Source: Nissolia schottii (taxonomy: Eukaryota; Streptophyta; Magnoliopsida; Fabales; Fabaceae). From it: a stretch of DNA of 64,000 nt. The notes beneath the pieces were generated by a model. That model did not search any database. It saw only the letters and a program-made list of their open reading frames with translations, and was not told the origin of the DNA. This document shows positions 11,701-26,700 of this stretch, piece after piece. The stretch is taken from positions 583-64,582 of the forward strand of contig QANU01073812.1 in assembly GCA_003254905.1 (NCBI GenBank), given 5' to 3'. A program made the position numbers and the translations under genes. Every line of letters starts with the position of its first letter. The stretch's first letter is position 1.

Positions 11701-14700
11701 CAAATTATTAAATTTCTTAATGCCAAAGTACTGTTTTTATTTATCAAATTTTTTAGTTTAAAGTAAATTTTTTTTTGAGATGAGATTAAAGTAATATTTA
11801 TGAATATATTTAAGTCACGTATATCATTAAACACATTATTGCATATGAATATTAGGGAATAGAAAAATGGAAGTGGGACTTGTAAAGGATTTGATTTGAT
11901 GTTAGAATAATTTTAAGAGTGAATAATTGATCATACTTCGGCGTCCAAGTTTGTTATATATTTTTCTAGGCAATATTGTGAACTAAATATGGCTCTATAT
12001 TTGTGATTGATTGATGTAATCTAGCTCTTTGAAATCTTGAAGTTCTGTTTTAATGGAACTTATTCAATTATGCATGATTATGTATAACTTGATTAGTGTT
12101 TTTCAATGGTTTATCGAAAGACTCTAGTACTTGGTTTAATGACATATTCGTACTTGAGGATTGTGTTTTGGAGATTTAGATTTGTGATGAACCTCAGTAC
12201 ATTTCTTTAACGTTATCCTTTTTACAGGAGATGTATGCACAAGCTGGGACTCAATTCCGTGATGAACTTCAACGCTACAATCTTCCTTCATCTTTGGTAA
12301 ATATTAAACGAAGAAAAGAACCAATTTCCTGATTTCCTTGCAGTTTAAATATTTTACTCACATACATAGACATTTCAGATCTGTAACTTGGACCTTCAAA
12401 TGTCCTTTTGCATTTCCATGACAATTTCTATGGAAGTTTATTATTCCTTTTTCATTGCGTCAAAACTGTTTCAGGTGAAAGATATTAATGCCAGGCTAGA
12501 GGGCATTCAATCTAAAGTTCGCTCTTCCGACGCCATTTCTAGTGGTTATATTGTTGGAGAAGTTAAGCCCTTGAGTGTTAATCCCAAGAAAAGTAGTCCA
12601 AAGGCTAAAAGTTCATCAAGAGAGACCTCTCTTTTCAGAGGTTAGAATAATTGTAATTTTTGGATTACGATCCTCTAAAGTGAGAAAATAAAGGGGCGAG
12701 CCCCTTTGGATCAATCAATTGTATTGTGTGTGGGTCCCACATAATGGTGCTCACCCCCTCACTTTCGCACTTTAGAAAGATTCTCACTTGAGGAACAAAA
12801 ATCTGCAAATTTTTTATTGTAAATGTTTCATTTTTAATAGTATCAAATATGAATATCATTTTTCTAGCATAGCTCATATTTTATCTATATATATTTCATT
12901 TCTCTCTCTTGCATGTGATTGTGGATTTTCCTTATGATTTCTGCTGTAAGTACATACCTTAGTGGCCATTGATTACGGGCTGGACAGTACTGGAAAATAA
13001 TTCTAAATTTGTTGACAAGGTGGGCATGGTTGTTTTTGGCATCACTAATTTTTCTTTCATTTTAGAGTAGTTTGATATCCTTTGTGTCAGACCATTGCTC
13101 AGAACTTTCATATCATGCCTGGATCGTTTGAATTTCAACTTTGGATGATAAGGGTTGCTATTCCAACTGACAACTAGTGCGGTGATTATTGTATTATTGT
13201 GCGTCGATCGGTTTTTGGAATTTTGGGATATTGTAGCTAGGTGCTAGCTTGAATTTTGGGAAATTGTAGCCAGTATATCTTGGTAATTCTAATTCTACTA
13301 GTTTAACCTGCATGATTGTTGGGATTCTGCCTTTGATTACATTGTAGTACTGGGATCTGGCTGATTTTAGGGTATTCTATCCTTAACTTTTTTCAATGAG
13401 AAATTTACATTAAATTCAAGCATAAAACGTGTAAAAACTCAAATGATTTTGGTGGTAGAAATAACATGATTTAAGGAAGACAAAGTAATGTGATTAAAAG
13501 AAATTGGTAACATGCCGAGTCATTAATATTTTATACAAATATATGTTTACATATATAAATTTCCACATTATATTTTATATAATGTTTACAATATATGTCT
13601 TCTGAAAGTTTTCTATGTACACATAAGATTCCCTTGTTAGCCAAATTGTTAATATTTTGTTGGTGCTTTATTTAAATGTGTATTATGTTTGTTGGTTAAA
13701 CATGAGCAGGAGAAGGTGATGCTACTGAGAAACCCATTGATCCTATCAAGGCATATTCAGAGAAGGAGTTAATCAGGGAAATTGAGAAGATTGCATCTAC
13801 CCTTGTACCAGAGAAGGACTGGTCAATTCGTATTGCTGCCATGCAGAGAATTGAAGGTCTTGTTTTGGGAGGTTGGTGTTTTCTATATTCTTCCCAGAGA
13901 GTATGTGGTATGCAGCTGATTTTAAATGCTTAAATTCAACTTAAGTACTTCCTCATATTTTGGGTTTAAAAGGGCAGGAAAAGTTACTGTTGTAGAATAT
14001 CTTAGTTTGGGATTCGTGTGAAGGATGTTAATGGTGATTTGATATGAATTTGGTATTAGCTTTTAGCTGTAGCTACTGATTCAATATACAAGTCTTTCTC
14101 AACTGAACTATTGCATCTAAGAATTATGAACATAATTGTGTATATGATAAACAATAAAGAGGAAAGCCAAGGGCTGGTTGAGGCATTACTACAGCTGTTG
14201 AGGGTCAGTCAAGGAGTCAACTGAGAGTTATTTTGTTGAGGTGTGGACTTTGGGATCCTAATTTTACACAGAAGAGGGTCTTGTTTGTGGCTTAAAGATG
14301 TTTTACACTTTTAGTACACAAGTGATCAGAGGCAACATAGTTAAATTCTACTACTTATTGGAATTTCTGCTTTGCTTCAATTCTTCCATTTTCATATTTT
14401 GTACTCTTCAATTTTTCATATCTTTCATGTTTTCACAGAGATGTTCAACTGTAATACAACTTTATCTGTTTTTGATTATGTCATGAATGTTGAATATCTT
14501 TTGATACTCTCCTTATCAGGTGCTGCTGATTATCCATGTTTTTTTGGGCTCCTAAAGCAGCTTGTTGGACCTTTAACCACCCAATTGTCAGATCGAAGGT
14601 CTACCATTGTGAAGCAGGTGCATTGACATTTTCTTTGGTTTCCTATCCTCTTTATACACACTCAACATGCATAACAACCCCCCCCCCCAACCCCCCACAC

Positions 14701-17700
14701 ACACACATTATACTAGAAAGCTTTAGATTGCGCTGATTTGCGACTTATAGCTTCCTGTTTTGCCTTCCCTGTTCTGGAACTAAGGAGTTTGGTGAATAAT
14801 CCCATTGAAGTGCTTGATTTTTTCATGAAGATATCCCGCCCTTAATATTTCTGTTGGTGCTGTCTCAGAATTTGAAATCATCAGCTAGATCTTCTTTTGG
14901 TCCTTTTTAATTTTGTTAGCCTTTTCTTGTTTTGTTCTTGTTTCTGTAAAGAGGATCTCTTATCTGTTGTAATTCTCTTTTCTTCTTAATGAAATTCTTT
15001 TATAACAAATAAATAAATTTGATTGACTTCAGGGGAGGAGGAGGGAGCTTACATGGCATCCTTTTTGAGCATCCTTAACGGAATCATAAATTCATAATAT
15101 ACTAAAATGGTAAAACTGTAAACGTTAATTGTATTGTATGAAATCTACCTAAAATATGTTGGTTCCAGCCAGAATTTGAACCACTCATAACGAGCGTAAG
15201 AAATTGGAAAGGTGATTTTAAGCATATTTGAAACTATGTTTGGCAAAATGTTGTTTGTGACCTCTCTTTGTGTTTTCACCCCTTATGTTAGAATGGGTAT
15301 TATATATTTTAGCTTAGATTGAAATGTTAAATTGGAAGTACCGAAGATTATTGATAGTCAATCTCTTAACATATATTAATACTAACATATTAATGCATGT
15401 TGTTTTGTGTTTGGTATGTTCTAGGCTTGCCATCTATTATGCTTTTTGTCAAAGGATCTCTTGGGTGATTTTGAAGCATGTGCTGAAATGTTCATACCCG
15501 TAAGTTCAACCTTTTATCTATAAATATCATGGTAGTGACTAGTGATGTTTTCGGAATCTTAATACTTTATCTGATAATCAGGTCCTTTTGAAGCTGGTTG
15601 TGATTACTGTGCTTGTAATTGCAGAGTCTGCAGATAACTGCATCAAAACGGTAATATAACATGCTCATCTAATTTTCTGCACTGTATTATCTCTCTGCAG
15701 TATCCTGTTTTCACCTTTGCCCTCTGCTTTCCAGATTCTGCGTAACTGTAAAGTTGCTCGTGTGCTTCCTCGGATAGCTGATTGTGCAAAAAATGATCGT
15801 AGTTCAGTGCTTCGTGCAAGGTATGCATTGTCTATTCTTGGGAAGAGATATGTGAGAGTTTTGATTTTTAATCAACTCCATTTGTATTGTAGGTGCTGTG
15901 ACTATGCTCTTTTGATACTAGAACATTGGCCTGATGCACCAGAAATACTGCGATCAGCTGATTTATATGAAGATATGATAAGGTGTTGTGTTTCAGACGC
16001 AATGAGTGAGGTAGTTTCTATGGTTGTAGGATATTTAATTCCTGGTGAATATAAATTGTGCATCTTTTCATTGTTCTCTTTTTTGTGAGCTATTAAGAAT
16101 TCACATCATATTTTTGAGTTGCATTACAGTTTCGTTGCAGTTGTGGCAAGTGAAAGTGAATCTCCTTGTGTTTTTTTGGGGGCAGTAGTCCAGTTCATAA
16201 AATGTATAATTTGATATAATGCAATATTTATGCTGAAATTGTGAAAAACCGTAAGCAAATTTACGGGTTAGCTTTATGTCTCAACATTTGTGTGTCTCTG
16301 TGTGGTAAAGAATAATTAAGATTCTGAAGCGTTTCACTGTAGAACTCATGCTGAAGCAAGGTCTCTATAATGGTTCTGTTCGTCTAATACTTCTAAAAAG
16401 TCAAACAACGACTGTTTTCCCCTATTGGGAGTGCAATGACTAAGTATGAGTTGTGCAACATGGTAACATAAAGTATCTAAGAGACAGTTGTGTTATGATA
16501 GACTCACCATGCTTCTGCCATCATGTTCCTTAGGGAGTCAGAATCAATGACTTAAATGATCTACCTGCATAAATCTATTTAATTTGTCATTTGATACACA
16601 ACTTATATTATTTATTTTCCTTCAAAGGAAGGGTTCCAAAATGACATGATTATTTCATTACTGTGTTTCAATGTGTGATTATGTTTGGTTAGATGTTTGA
16701 AAAATCTCTAGCAGCATGCAGTTTAGGTTATATTATAAAATGTCTTTCACTTTTTTCTAGCAAACCTTGTTCTTTACATTTATCAAAATTTATTCATTTA
16801 AAATGAAGCTTGTCAGAATTTTCATGGACATTACATATTTCATGTGGCCACATCATTGGTGGCACGGTTTATGTGCATGAAAATGATTATAGTATGATAA
16901 TGAAACATGATAGGTGCGGTCTACTGCAAGGATGTGCTACAGACTGTTTGCAAAAACTTGGCCCGAGCGTTGCCGTCAGCTATTTTCATCCTTTGACCCT
17001 GCCATTCAAAGGGTATATACTTATGATATTGAAAGTACTATTTCTCATTTATTTGCTGCTTTAGTCATATTTTTAAGGTGAACATAACTCACAGCTAATA
17101 AATGAAGAGGAAGGCGGAATACATAGGCGACATGCGTCACCTTCTGTTCGTGATAGAAGTGCACCGATGTCATTAACTAGTCAAGCATCTGCTTCCTCTA
17201 ATCTATCTAGTTATGGAACTTCTGCTATTGTTGCAATGAACAGAAGTTCAAGTTTATCATCAGGGACTTCGGTCTCCTCTGGTGTTCTTCTTTCACAAGC
17301 CAAGTCACTTGGTAAAGCTACAGATCGTAGTTTGGAAAGTGTGTTGCATTCAAGCAAACAGAAGGTCACTGCTATTGAAAGCATGCTTCGAGGTTTGGAT
17401 TTGTCTGATAAACATAAATCATCTGCCCTCCGATCATCAAGTTTAGATCTAGGTACCAAATAAATTTACCTGTTAAATATTTTTATTTCTACCTCAGTTT
17501 TAAGGATTTGTTGCCATTCAATGGTTTGTGTTAGTAATATGGTTTTTAAACTACTTGTGAGCGGCTAAACTTATCTCTTATTGCCCCTAGTGCAGGAGTT
17601 GACCCTCCATCATCTCGAGATCCACCATTTCCTACTGCTGCCCCTGCATCAAATTATCTGACTAGCTCTTTAATGAAAGAATCAACTGCTTCTGGTGTCT

Positions 17701-20700
17701 ATAAAGGTGGCAATCGAAATGGTGGTTTGGGCATGTCTGACATAATCTCCCAAATTCAAGCTTCCAAAGATTCTGACAAGTTATCATATAATGAAAACAA
17801 TGAGATTAGAGAGGCTAGGCGGTATATGAACCCCAACAATGATAGACGGTATATGGATATGCCACATAGAGATGGAAACTTTAGGGATTCACGGAGTAGT
17901 TTTGTGCCTAATTTCCAGAGGCCGCTATTAAGAAAGAATGTAGCTGGACGCAGTACGTCTGTTGGCAGGAGGAGTTTTGATGATAGCCAGTTATCTCTTC
18001 GAGAGATGTCAAATTTTGCAGATGGACCAGCATCTCTTCATGAAGCTCTGAATGAAGGACTTAATTCACGTTCTGACTGGTCGGCTAGGGTTTCTGCATT
18101 TAATTATATTCACTCTTTGTTGCAGCAAGGTCAAAAAGGAATTCAAGAAGTAGTCCAGAATTTTGAGAAGGTAATGAAGTTGTTTTTTCAGCACTTGGAT
18201 GATCCACACCATAAAGTTGCACAGGCTGCTCTTTCTACACTTGCAGATATTATTCTAGCTTGCCGGAAGCCCTTTGAGGGTTACATGGAACGAATGTTAC
18301 CCCATGTTTTTTCTCGGCTAATTGACCCTAAAGAGCTGGTTAGGCAAGCATGCTCAACGTCTTTGGAAGTTGTTGGCAAAACTTATAGTATAGATTCTCT
18401 CTTACCCGCATTGCTGCGCTCACTAGATGAACAAAGGTCTCCAAAGGCAAAATTGGCTGTTATTGATTTTGCAATTAGTTCCTTGACCAAGCATTCAATG
18501 AATCCAGAAGGTGCTGCTAATATTGGCATCCTAAAATTATGGCTTGCAAAGTTAACCCCGTTGGCTCATGACAAAAATACAAAGCTTAAAGAAGCAGCTA
18601 TTACATGCATTATATCAGTGTACTCTCACTTTGATTCAACTGCAGTTCTGAATTTTATTCTTGGTTTGTCAGTTGAGGAACAAAATTCTTTGAGACGAGC
18701 CCTTAAACAGCACACCCCTCGAATTGAAGTAGAACTAATAAACTATCTGCAGAACAAGAAAGAGCGACAGAGATCTAAATCTTCCTATGATCCATCTGAT
18801 GCTGTGGGAACATCCTCTGAAGAAGGTTATGTTGGCTTGTCTAGGAAAACTCATTACCTTGGTAGGTATTCTGCTGGTGGTTCTCTAGATAATGATGGTG
18901 GCAGGAAGTGGAGTCCCCAGGATTCAACCCTCATTAAAAATAGTCTCGGCCATGCAGCTTCTGATGAAACTCAGGAACATCTGTACCAGAATTTTGAGGC
19001 TGATTCCAATAGTGATTTACTTGGTTCAAACACTGAAGATCTTCCTTCCAGAGTACATGCGATTGGTCAAAATTTAGGGTTTCACACTAGCCAAGTTGGA
19101 CATGTTGACAGTAACATGAACTTTGAGGGACGGGTATCGCCTCTTGATGTTAATGGTCCAATGTCATTAGAATATTTAAATATTGCTGAAGGCTTTGAAC
19201 ATGACAAAGAACATCTATCTGATCTGAACCATAATAATCACTCAGCTGAAGCCATGAAGGTTAACTCCATGGCAGGACCAAGCATTCCTCAAATTCTTCA
19301 TATGGTGAGTTTGAAACTAGTAAAGGATGAGTTTGAATTGGCTTTGTATTTTTGTTTTTTGGAATAAAAAGTGTCAATTCGTCAGAGAGATTGAGTTAGA
19401 TCGAGGGAAAATAAGTATCTTCGAAGAACAAAAAATACAGAAAATTTATAAATTAAAAGGATTCAGCAACATAATAAAATTTCTTTGCAAAGTGGATGCA
19501 GAAAACCCTAAAAAAAAAGTAGAGTGGTTTGAGACCCATAAGGATTCCAAGAACACAGGTCTTTCCTGCTGAAGATATAATGGCCAGAATCATTCTTTAA
19601 AATTATAGCATTATATTGCAGCTAACAACGCTAAATACCAGCTAAAAGTGCATGATTCTGTGAATTCTTAGAGAGTAAACACCCATTTCGGTATTGAGTA
19701 ACAATTGACAGCTAGACGAGCAGGGGATAGTAAACACCCAGACTTGTATGGTCAGTGATGCAGCCCAAAAGAAATTATTTTCCTTCATCAATCTGAATAA
19801 CATTTAAAGCAAGCTCCCTCAACTAGATAATACCTGCCCCTGATTTTATAATTTTGTTGTGTTAATGTGAGTATACACTTAGCTCCACCATCTAAAATTT
19901 ATAGTTCTGCTCCTGCAGTAGCGACAGCTTTATTTAGCTAATGTGATTGTGAACAACCATTCTCTAGATTAATTTTAATATACTTAAATTTCCTCGCCTA
20001 AAAAATATAGCATTTTTTTTTTTTTTTTGGGTAGATATGCAGTGGGGATGATGGAAGTCCTGTTTCAAGTAAGCAGACTGCACTTCAACAGCTTGTTGAA
20101 GCTTCTACAGCAAATGATCTTTCTGTTTGGGCTCAGGTATGATTGATTTGATATGTTCTTCCTTCCTTGTCCCAATTTGTATGATTGTCAGCAAATGTGG
20201 TTTCCTATTGTTTTGGTTTGACAGTGAAAATTAATATTAAGTAATGCTATTTATTTTCCCATTTGAAAATAAATTCAGACATCCTCTCCAAAAGAGAAAA
20301 AGAATTAAAAGCTGTATGTAGTTAATTTTCTAATTCTATGATTGCTATAGCAGCTGTGAGATTAAAAAGAGAGAGAGAAAGAGAGAAGTTCTGCTTGTAA
20401 AAAAATCAAAATCCCTAATTTGTTCTATTGTGTTAAACACAATTGAACAATATATCGGATTTGTCTTCTTTGTCTAATGTTAGTTTCATGGTGTAATTGC
20501 AGTACTTCAATCAGATTTTGACAGTTGTGCTTGAGGTGCTAGATGATTCAGACTCTTCAATCAGAGAGCTCGCTCTTTCATTGATAGTTGAAATGCTTAA
20601 AAACCAGGTTTTTATCCTCTATGTACCCTTCTTTTCTGGATTATGGCCTTGCTCGTATCGGTACCTGCAACTGTAAATTTTTATTTCCTTGTGAAGATTG

Positions 20701-23700
20701 TCTTATCTTTCTGTTTATTGTTTCCAGAAAGATGCCATGGAAAATTCTGTTGAAATTGTCATTGAGAAGCTGCTTAATGTTACAAAGGATACTGTTCCTA
20801 AGGTAACCAACCTTATTCTTTTCCAGTTTGTCTTTTCTATATTTGCTTTCTTTTCTTAATCTCAGCAATTTTCATCTCCTTTTCAGGTCTCAAATGAAGC
20901 AGAGCACTGCCTGACCATTGTTTTATCTCAGGACGATCCATTCAGATGTTTAAGTGTATGTATTTCTTGATTTTACTACTCATAACCCATCCTTCTAGCT
21001 TGTAAAATGTATTGTAGAATAAGGGGGGAATTGATTTGCTTTATTTACATAAAAGTTAAAACTGATGTTCAGAATTTTAAATGTTTCAGGTTATTGTCCC
21101 TCTACTGGTTACTGAGAATGAGAAAACTCTTGTTACTTGCATAAATTGTTTGACAAAGGTAATTTTCAAGTTTTGCTTCAAGTCATGGTTTCTTGTAAAC
21201 AAGATTCTAAACGAGTTCCACTTTTTGATATACTTATTTTTTCAAATTTTCTTTCTATTTTGGTAGGGAAGTTCCCTACCTGTAGAATCGACGGTACTTC
21301 AAAATTGGGAAAATAACTTTTCATACTCATTTAATGTCGATAGGCCTATGATACTTCTAAAATCATATCAGTGGAGTATCCTGTTGATCTTATTTTTTCA
21401 AAATTTTTAGTGATGAATACAGCTGGCGTACCTCTTGGTTAATCTAATCAATATATCATTTGTTTGAATCTTTCAACAACTGCTGGGTCAATATGGTCCT
21501 GCTCACACAAATCCCTGGCTCCTTCTTTCATAAATGTTATATTGAACATGCCCCAGTTTAATTTATTTGGGAAAAGCAAAGTCATATATATCATTTAGTG
21601 ATAGTAAGTAGGAATTATAAGTGGTTCCCATATCACTACCACATACTAAAAGGTATGTGCCAAAGTTGTTTTCATGTATCCCATTTGTATTGCACCCCAT
21701 ATCCCATATTTTTGAGAACTCTAATCACTATTTCACTCATCCGTATCGTATAGTACTCAGTCATACCTCAGAGAAAATGACCTAAGTAGAAATAGAACAG
21801 GGGAAAAATATGATGAATGCATTATGCTATTTCTTAAGGTTTTGATTCGGTACAATAGACTACATTATATAGGCTTTTGGCCAAATAACTGACCGATACT
21901 AATTTGTACAACGTAAATCAGAATAAATTTGAATCCTATCATATCTATCCTAATAAGGCAGAATAAATCAGAATAAATATGTACAGAATAATATAATATA
22001 TACAATAATATCTCAACACTCCCCCTCAAGCTGGTGAATGGATATCTATCATTCCCAGATTGCATGTAAGATCTTGAAATTGCTCGGTGGGAAGACCCTT
22101 AAGTCAACACATCAACCAATTGTAGTACTGAAGGAACATGTGTTGTGACTATTAACCTGCTCTCCAATTTTTCCTTGATGAAGTGTCAATCAATCTCAAT
22201 GTGCTTTGTCCAATCATGTTGGACAGGGTTATGAGCAATGCTAATAGCTGATTTATTGTCACATAACATTTTCATATGAGCCTCACACTTCATCCTCAAG
22301 TCATCTAGAATGATTTTATCCATAATAGCTCACAAACTCCTTGTGCCATAGTGCAAAACTCTGCTTCAACACTTGATCTAGCAACCACTTTTTGCTTCTT
22401 ACTTCTCCGAGTCACCAAATTCCCCCCCTCCCCCAAAAGAACATACAATATCCTGACGTCGATTTTCTATCAACAATAGAGCCAACATAATCAACATCAG
22501 TATATACTTCAAGAGAAAGTTTATTAATCCTTTTAAAAAGCATCCCTTATCGTAAGATTTTTTCGATTGCTTGCATGTGTCTAACCTTTGGATTGTGCAT
22601 GCATTGACTAACTACACTTGTGCTTTATCAACACTAGGACTCTCTTCTTTACTTATGTGATGATTTTGCTAAATGGGAACACTAGTAGCCTTGCATCCAA
22701 GCTTCCCAGTCTCATTGAAAAGATCTAGAATATATTTTTGTTGGGAAATAAAGATGCCTTGTTTGGAGTAGGCAACCTCTATTCCAAGAAGTATTTTAAC
22801 TTTCCAAGATCTTTCATTTCAAACTCGGCTGCTAATCTTGTCTCCAAAAGCTTTTTCTCAATTAAATTATCACCTGAATAATGATATCATCCACATACAC
22901 AAGAAGAACATTAAGTTTTCCTCCAATTGTATGTTTAAAGGAGTGATCTCCTTGACTTTGCCTATATCCAAGTGACAACATTGTTTTTTTAAACCTTCCA
23001 AACCATGCACAATGGGGTTGTTTCAACCCATACAAAGCCTTTATAAGTCGACAGACCTTGTTTCTTCCATCGGTAACATCATACCCAGGAGGAATCTCCA
23101 TGTACACTTCCTCTTCCAAGTTCCCATGTAAGAACGCATTCTTCACATCAAACCGATGCAACCCCCATCCAAAATGAGATGCAAGAGAGAGCAAAATTTT
23201 GATTGTGTTCATCTTTGCTACTAGGGCGAAGGTCTCCTCTTAATCAATTCCATATGTCTGTGTGTACCCCTTTGCAACTAATCTTGCTTTATATCAGTCT
23301 AGAGCACCATTAGACTGATACTTCACGATGTAGATCCACTTGCTTCCCACTAGTCTTTCAACAATCTCCCATGTTCCATTCTTCTTTAATGTCCTCATTT
23401 CCTTATTCATGGCTTGAACCCAGTTCTTATCTTTTTAATGCTTCTTGTATTGATGTTGGGATTTTTATGGAATCAATGGCTGCAATAAAACTCTGATGTT
23501 GTAGGGAAAGGTGTTTAGAAGAGACAAATTGAGAAATAGGATACTTGCCACAAGTCCTTTTTCCTTTTCTCAACGCAATTGGTAAGTTATCTGGGTTAGA
23601 CTCACTATTATCCAAAGGAGCATTATCAAGAACAAGATTAGTACTTTTAGTACTTACCATTGGTTCGGGCTCTTGGAATTGTTGTTGGACCAAGTCAGGT

Positions 23701-26700
23701 TTCTTTCTCCTTTGATACACCAAAATAGGTTTTCTTTTGTCTTCTTCAAGTGGTACAACAGAAGATCTAGCTCCTGAATAGAATTAGATGCAGAACCAGA
23801 GGCTTCTAATGGAATATCATGTGGTGACAGGAGCAGGATAGAGGGCGTGGGGTGAGACAATTTAGCTTCCAAAGGTTTCTCCCCCTAAAGTTGAGGACTA
23901 ACGTAAGACTCAGGTTGATGAAAGAATGGAGACAAAGAAATGATGACTAGACGGGTGAAAACATTTGTACCCTGTCTTATTAGGTACATAACCTAAGAAA
24001 ATACATTTGACAACTCTAGGATCAAGTTTGTTACAATGTTGACGATGCACATGGACAAAGGCAACACATCCAAAAATACAAGGTTGTAAGCTTTGCATAA
24101 CAGGGCAGAAGGAAAGTGAGATAGCATATATTGAACATGACTAACATCACCCAAAACACGAGAAGGAGCCCTATTAATAAGATATGTAGCAATTAAAACA
24201 ACTTCACCCCAGTAAGAGTTAGGTACAGACATCTGCAAAAGGAGAGCCCTTGTAACTTCTAGCCAATGTCTTTTTTTTCTTGTTGCCACACCATTTGTTT
24301 GTGGGGTATCAACACAAGTAAGTTCATGAATAATGCCATGTTCTTGTACAAATTTAGAAAAATGTTGATTCACATATTCTCTTCCATTATCGGAATGTAA
24401 GCGTTTAATAGGTTTTCCAAATTGCGTTTTAATAACATGATAAAACGTAGCAAACAATTGAAAATATTTGATTTATCTTTCATAAGAAAAAGCCAAGTGA
24501 CTCGTGTGCAATCATCAATAAATGAAACAAACCATTTTGAGCTAGAGATATTGGGAGTGAGAGCAGTGCCCCAAACATCGGAATGGATAAGAGAAAAAGG
24601 TTCGTTACTTTTATTAAAATTAAATGGAAAAGACACTTGGTGGTATTTTGAAAATTGACAAACACACAAGAAAAAGACTCAACAGACTCTTTTGAAAAGA
24701 GACGAAAACATAGACTTAATTAACATAAAAGTAGGATGCCCATGGTGCCTATGGTATAGCCAAATCTGAGATTCTGGCTAGGATCATCGTCAATTTTAGC
24801 TTGCATATTAAGGAGATAGTACAACCCTCCTTTTTCCTTAGCAACTCCAATCGTCCTCCCCGTGACAAGACCCTAAAAGACACAATGTGTGGGAAAAAAA
24901 GTTACAACACAGTTTTCATCTTTTGTAAGCTTACGAACACAAATGAAATTACTAGAAAGTTTAGGAACATGGAGAACATTTTTAAGGTGCAAAGAAGTAA
25001 GAGGGATGATACCACACCCTACAACTGAGGCACAGGAGCCATCAGTTATAGTTATGTGATGTTTTGTTGAAAGAGGAAAAATGAGGTGATTTGAAGGTCA
25101 TATGGTTAGGCACCAGAGTCAATAATCCATAAATCCTTAAATTCAGTACTAGAGGCATTAAAAGATCGAGATCCGAAGTCCTTGCCAGACAAGGTCAAAG
25201 AACAAAAGCCAGAAGGCTTACTAAATGAGCTAATGAGGCTCCGCAGGTTTGCCGGTTCATCCTTACTAAGAGCAGGAACTTCATCATAACCTTGTGAAGT
25301 TGCCGGTTTTGTAACAGAATCTAATGAGGCCATCTTGGCTTTGACCCTTTGACAAACCTTTAAATCCTCCCAAGCGACAAAGAACCTCTTCCTTTCCAAG
25401 TATTATAAAGTAAAACTCCTTGGTATGACTAGACTTCTTGCAATAAGAACACCAATGACTATCGTGATTAGACTTTGACGAGGATGAAGGGGTTGGGCTT
25501 GGTTCCCTTTCTATGGCCAATGCAGACCCGTTAGTGGGCTTGTCGTTGAGCATCACTGCCCTACGACTTTCCTCTTCTTGAGCAGTGTAGAACACCTCGG
25601 ATAGTGATGGCAATTTCTCCTTTCCTAGAACTTGAACTCGAATAGGATCATATTCTAGATTAAGACCAGAGAGAAAGTAAAAAATTCTATCTCGCTCCAC
25701 AAAATCAGCAAGAAGAGCAGCATCTTTGCTACATTCCATCTGTAAGCTCTGGTACTGATCCAACTCTGTCACAGACTAATAAGCGTTTCATAGTAATCTG
25801 TTACGGACATTGCACCTTGTTTGGTCGAAAATATTTTTTTTTCAACTCATAACATGTAGCAACATCTTGCTTCTTTGAAAAAGTCTGACGAAGAACATTC
25901 CAAATCTCCTGGGACAGAGAGAAACATGAAATTGCGACTCACATCAAGAGTCATAGAGTTCCAAAGCCACGTCATGATAAGTGAGTCTTTGTCTTCCCAA
26001 GCCTCAAAGAGAGGGTCATCCTTCTTTGGAGGAGTTCCCTCGAATGGGTTTAATTTCCGACGACCTTTAAGAGTATGTCGAATAACCTGAGCCCATTGTA
26101 AATAATTTTTCCTATTCAATTGGTAGGTAGAGTGAAGGGCAGGAAGGTCATTTGGGTGTAAAGATGGTGGAGGATTCAAAGGTGGTGGTGGTGGAGGGGT
26201 ATTTTGGGTAGTTTTGGGATCTTTAGGGTCAGTCATGATGAAGGGTGGCCGGAAAATGGCCGGAAAATGGCCGGAACAGTAGTTGGGGTGGTAGCGACTG
26301 TCGTTGGAGGAAGGGCGGCCAGTGGGGTCTGCACACGCATCAAAAGCGTCGGCACATGTGATGCAGGCGCAGGGAGTCGGGGCGCATCTGACGTCAGTTT
26401 GGGCTGGGGTTTTGGGGTTTGCCGTTTGTGGGGTTGCAGTTCTGGTGGTGGGGTCGGTTGGTCGGAAAAGTGGCTGAAAATGTGACCAGCATCACTAGTG
26501 ATGAGTTATTGAAAAAAAAAAAANAAAAAAAAAATGGGAAAAAATGGGAAAAAGAAATCAGGAGTGAGGCCTAGGGAAGAAGAGTAAGAGGTAGCAATTA
26601 AGGCTGTATAAAAAGCCAACAATGAAGGCTGGATGCAGCGGAAGGTAATCAGGCTCCCAGGTCAGGAGCTTTGATACCTAGTAGAAAGAGAGCAGGGGAA

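Noticed and set aside
17211-17459. 82-codon - strand ORF opposite CLASP exon 13
   Set aside because: Antisense shadow of the Ser-rich CLASP linker.
26519-26535. Poly-A tract with an undetermined base as a retrogene tail
   Set aside because: It lies in the untranslated leader of copia element 1. The N marks sequencing difficulty, and no retrogene precedes it.
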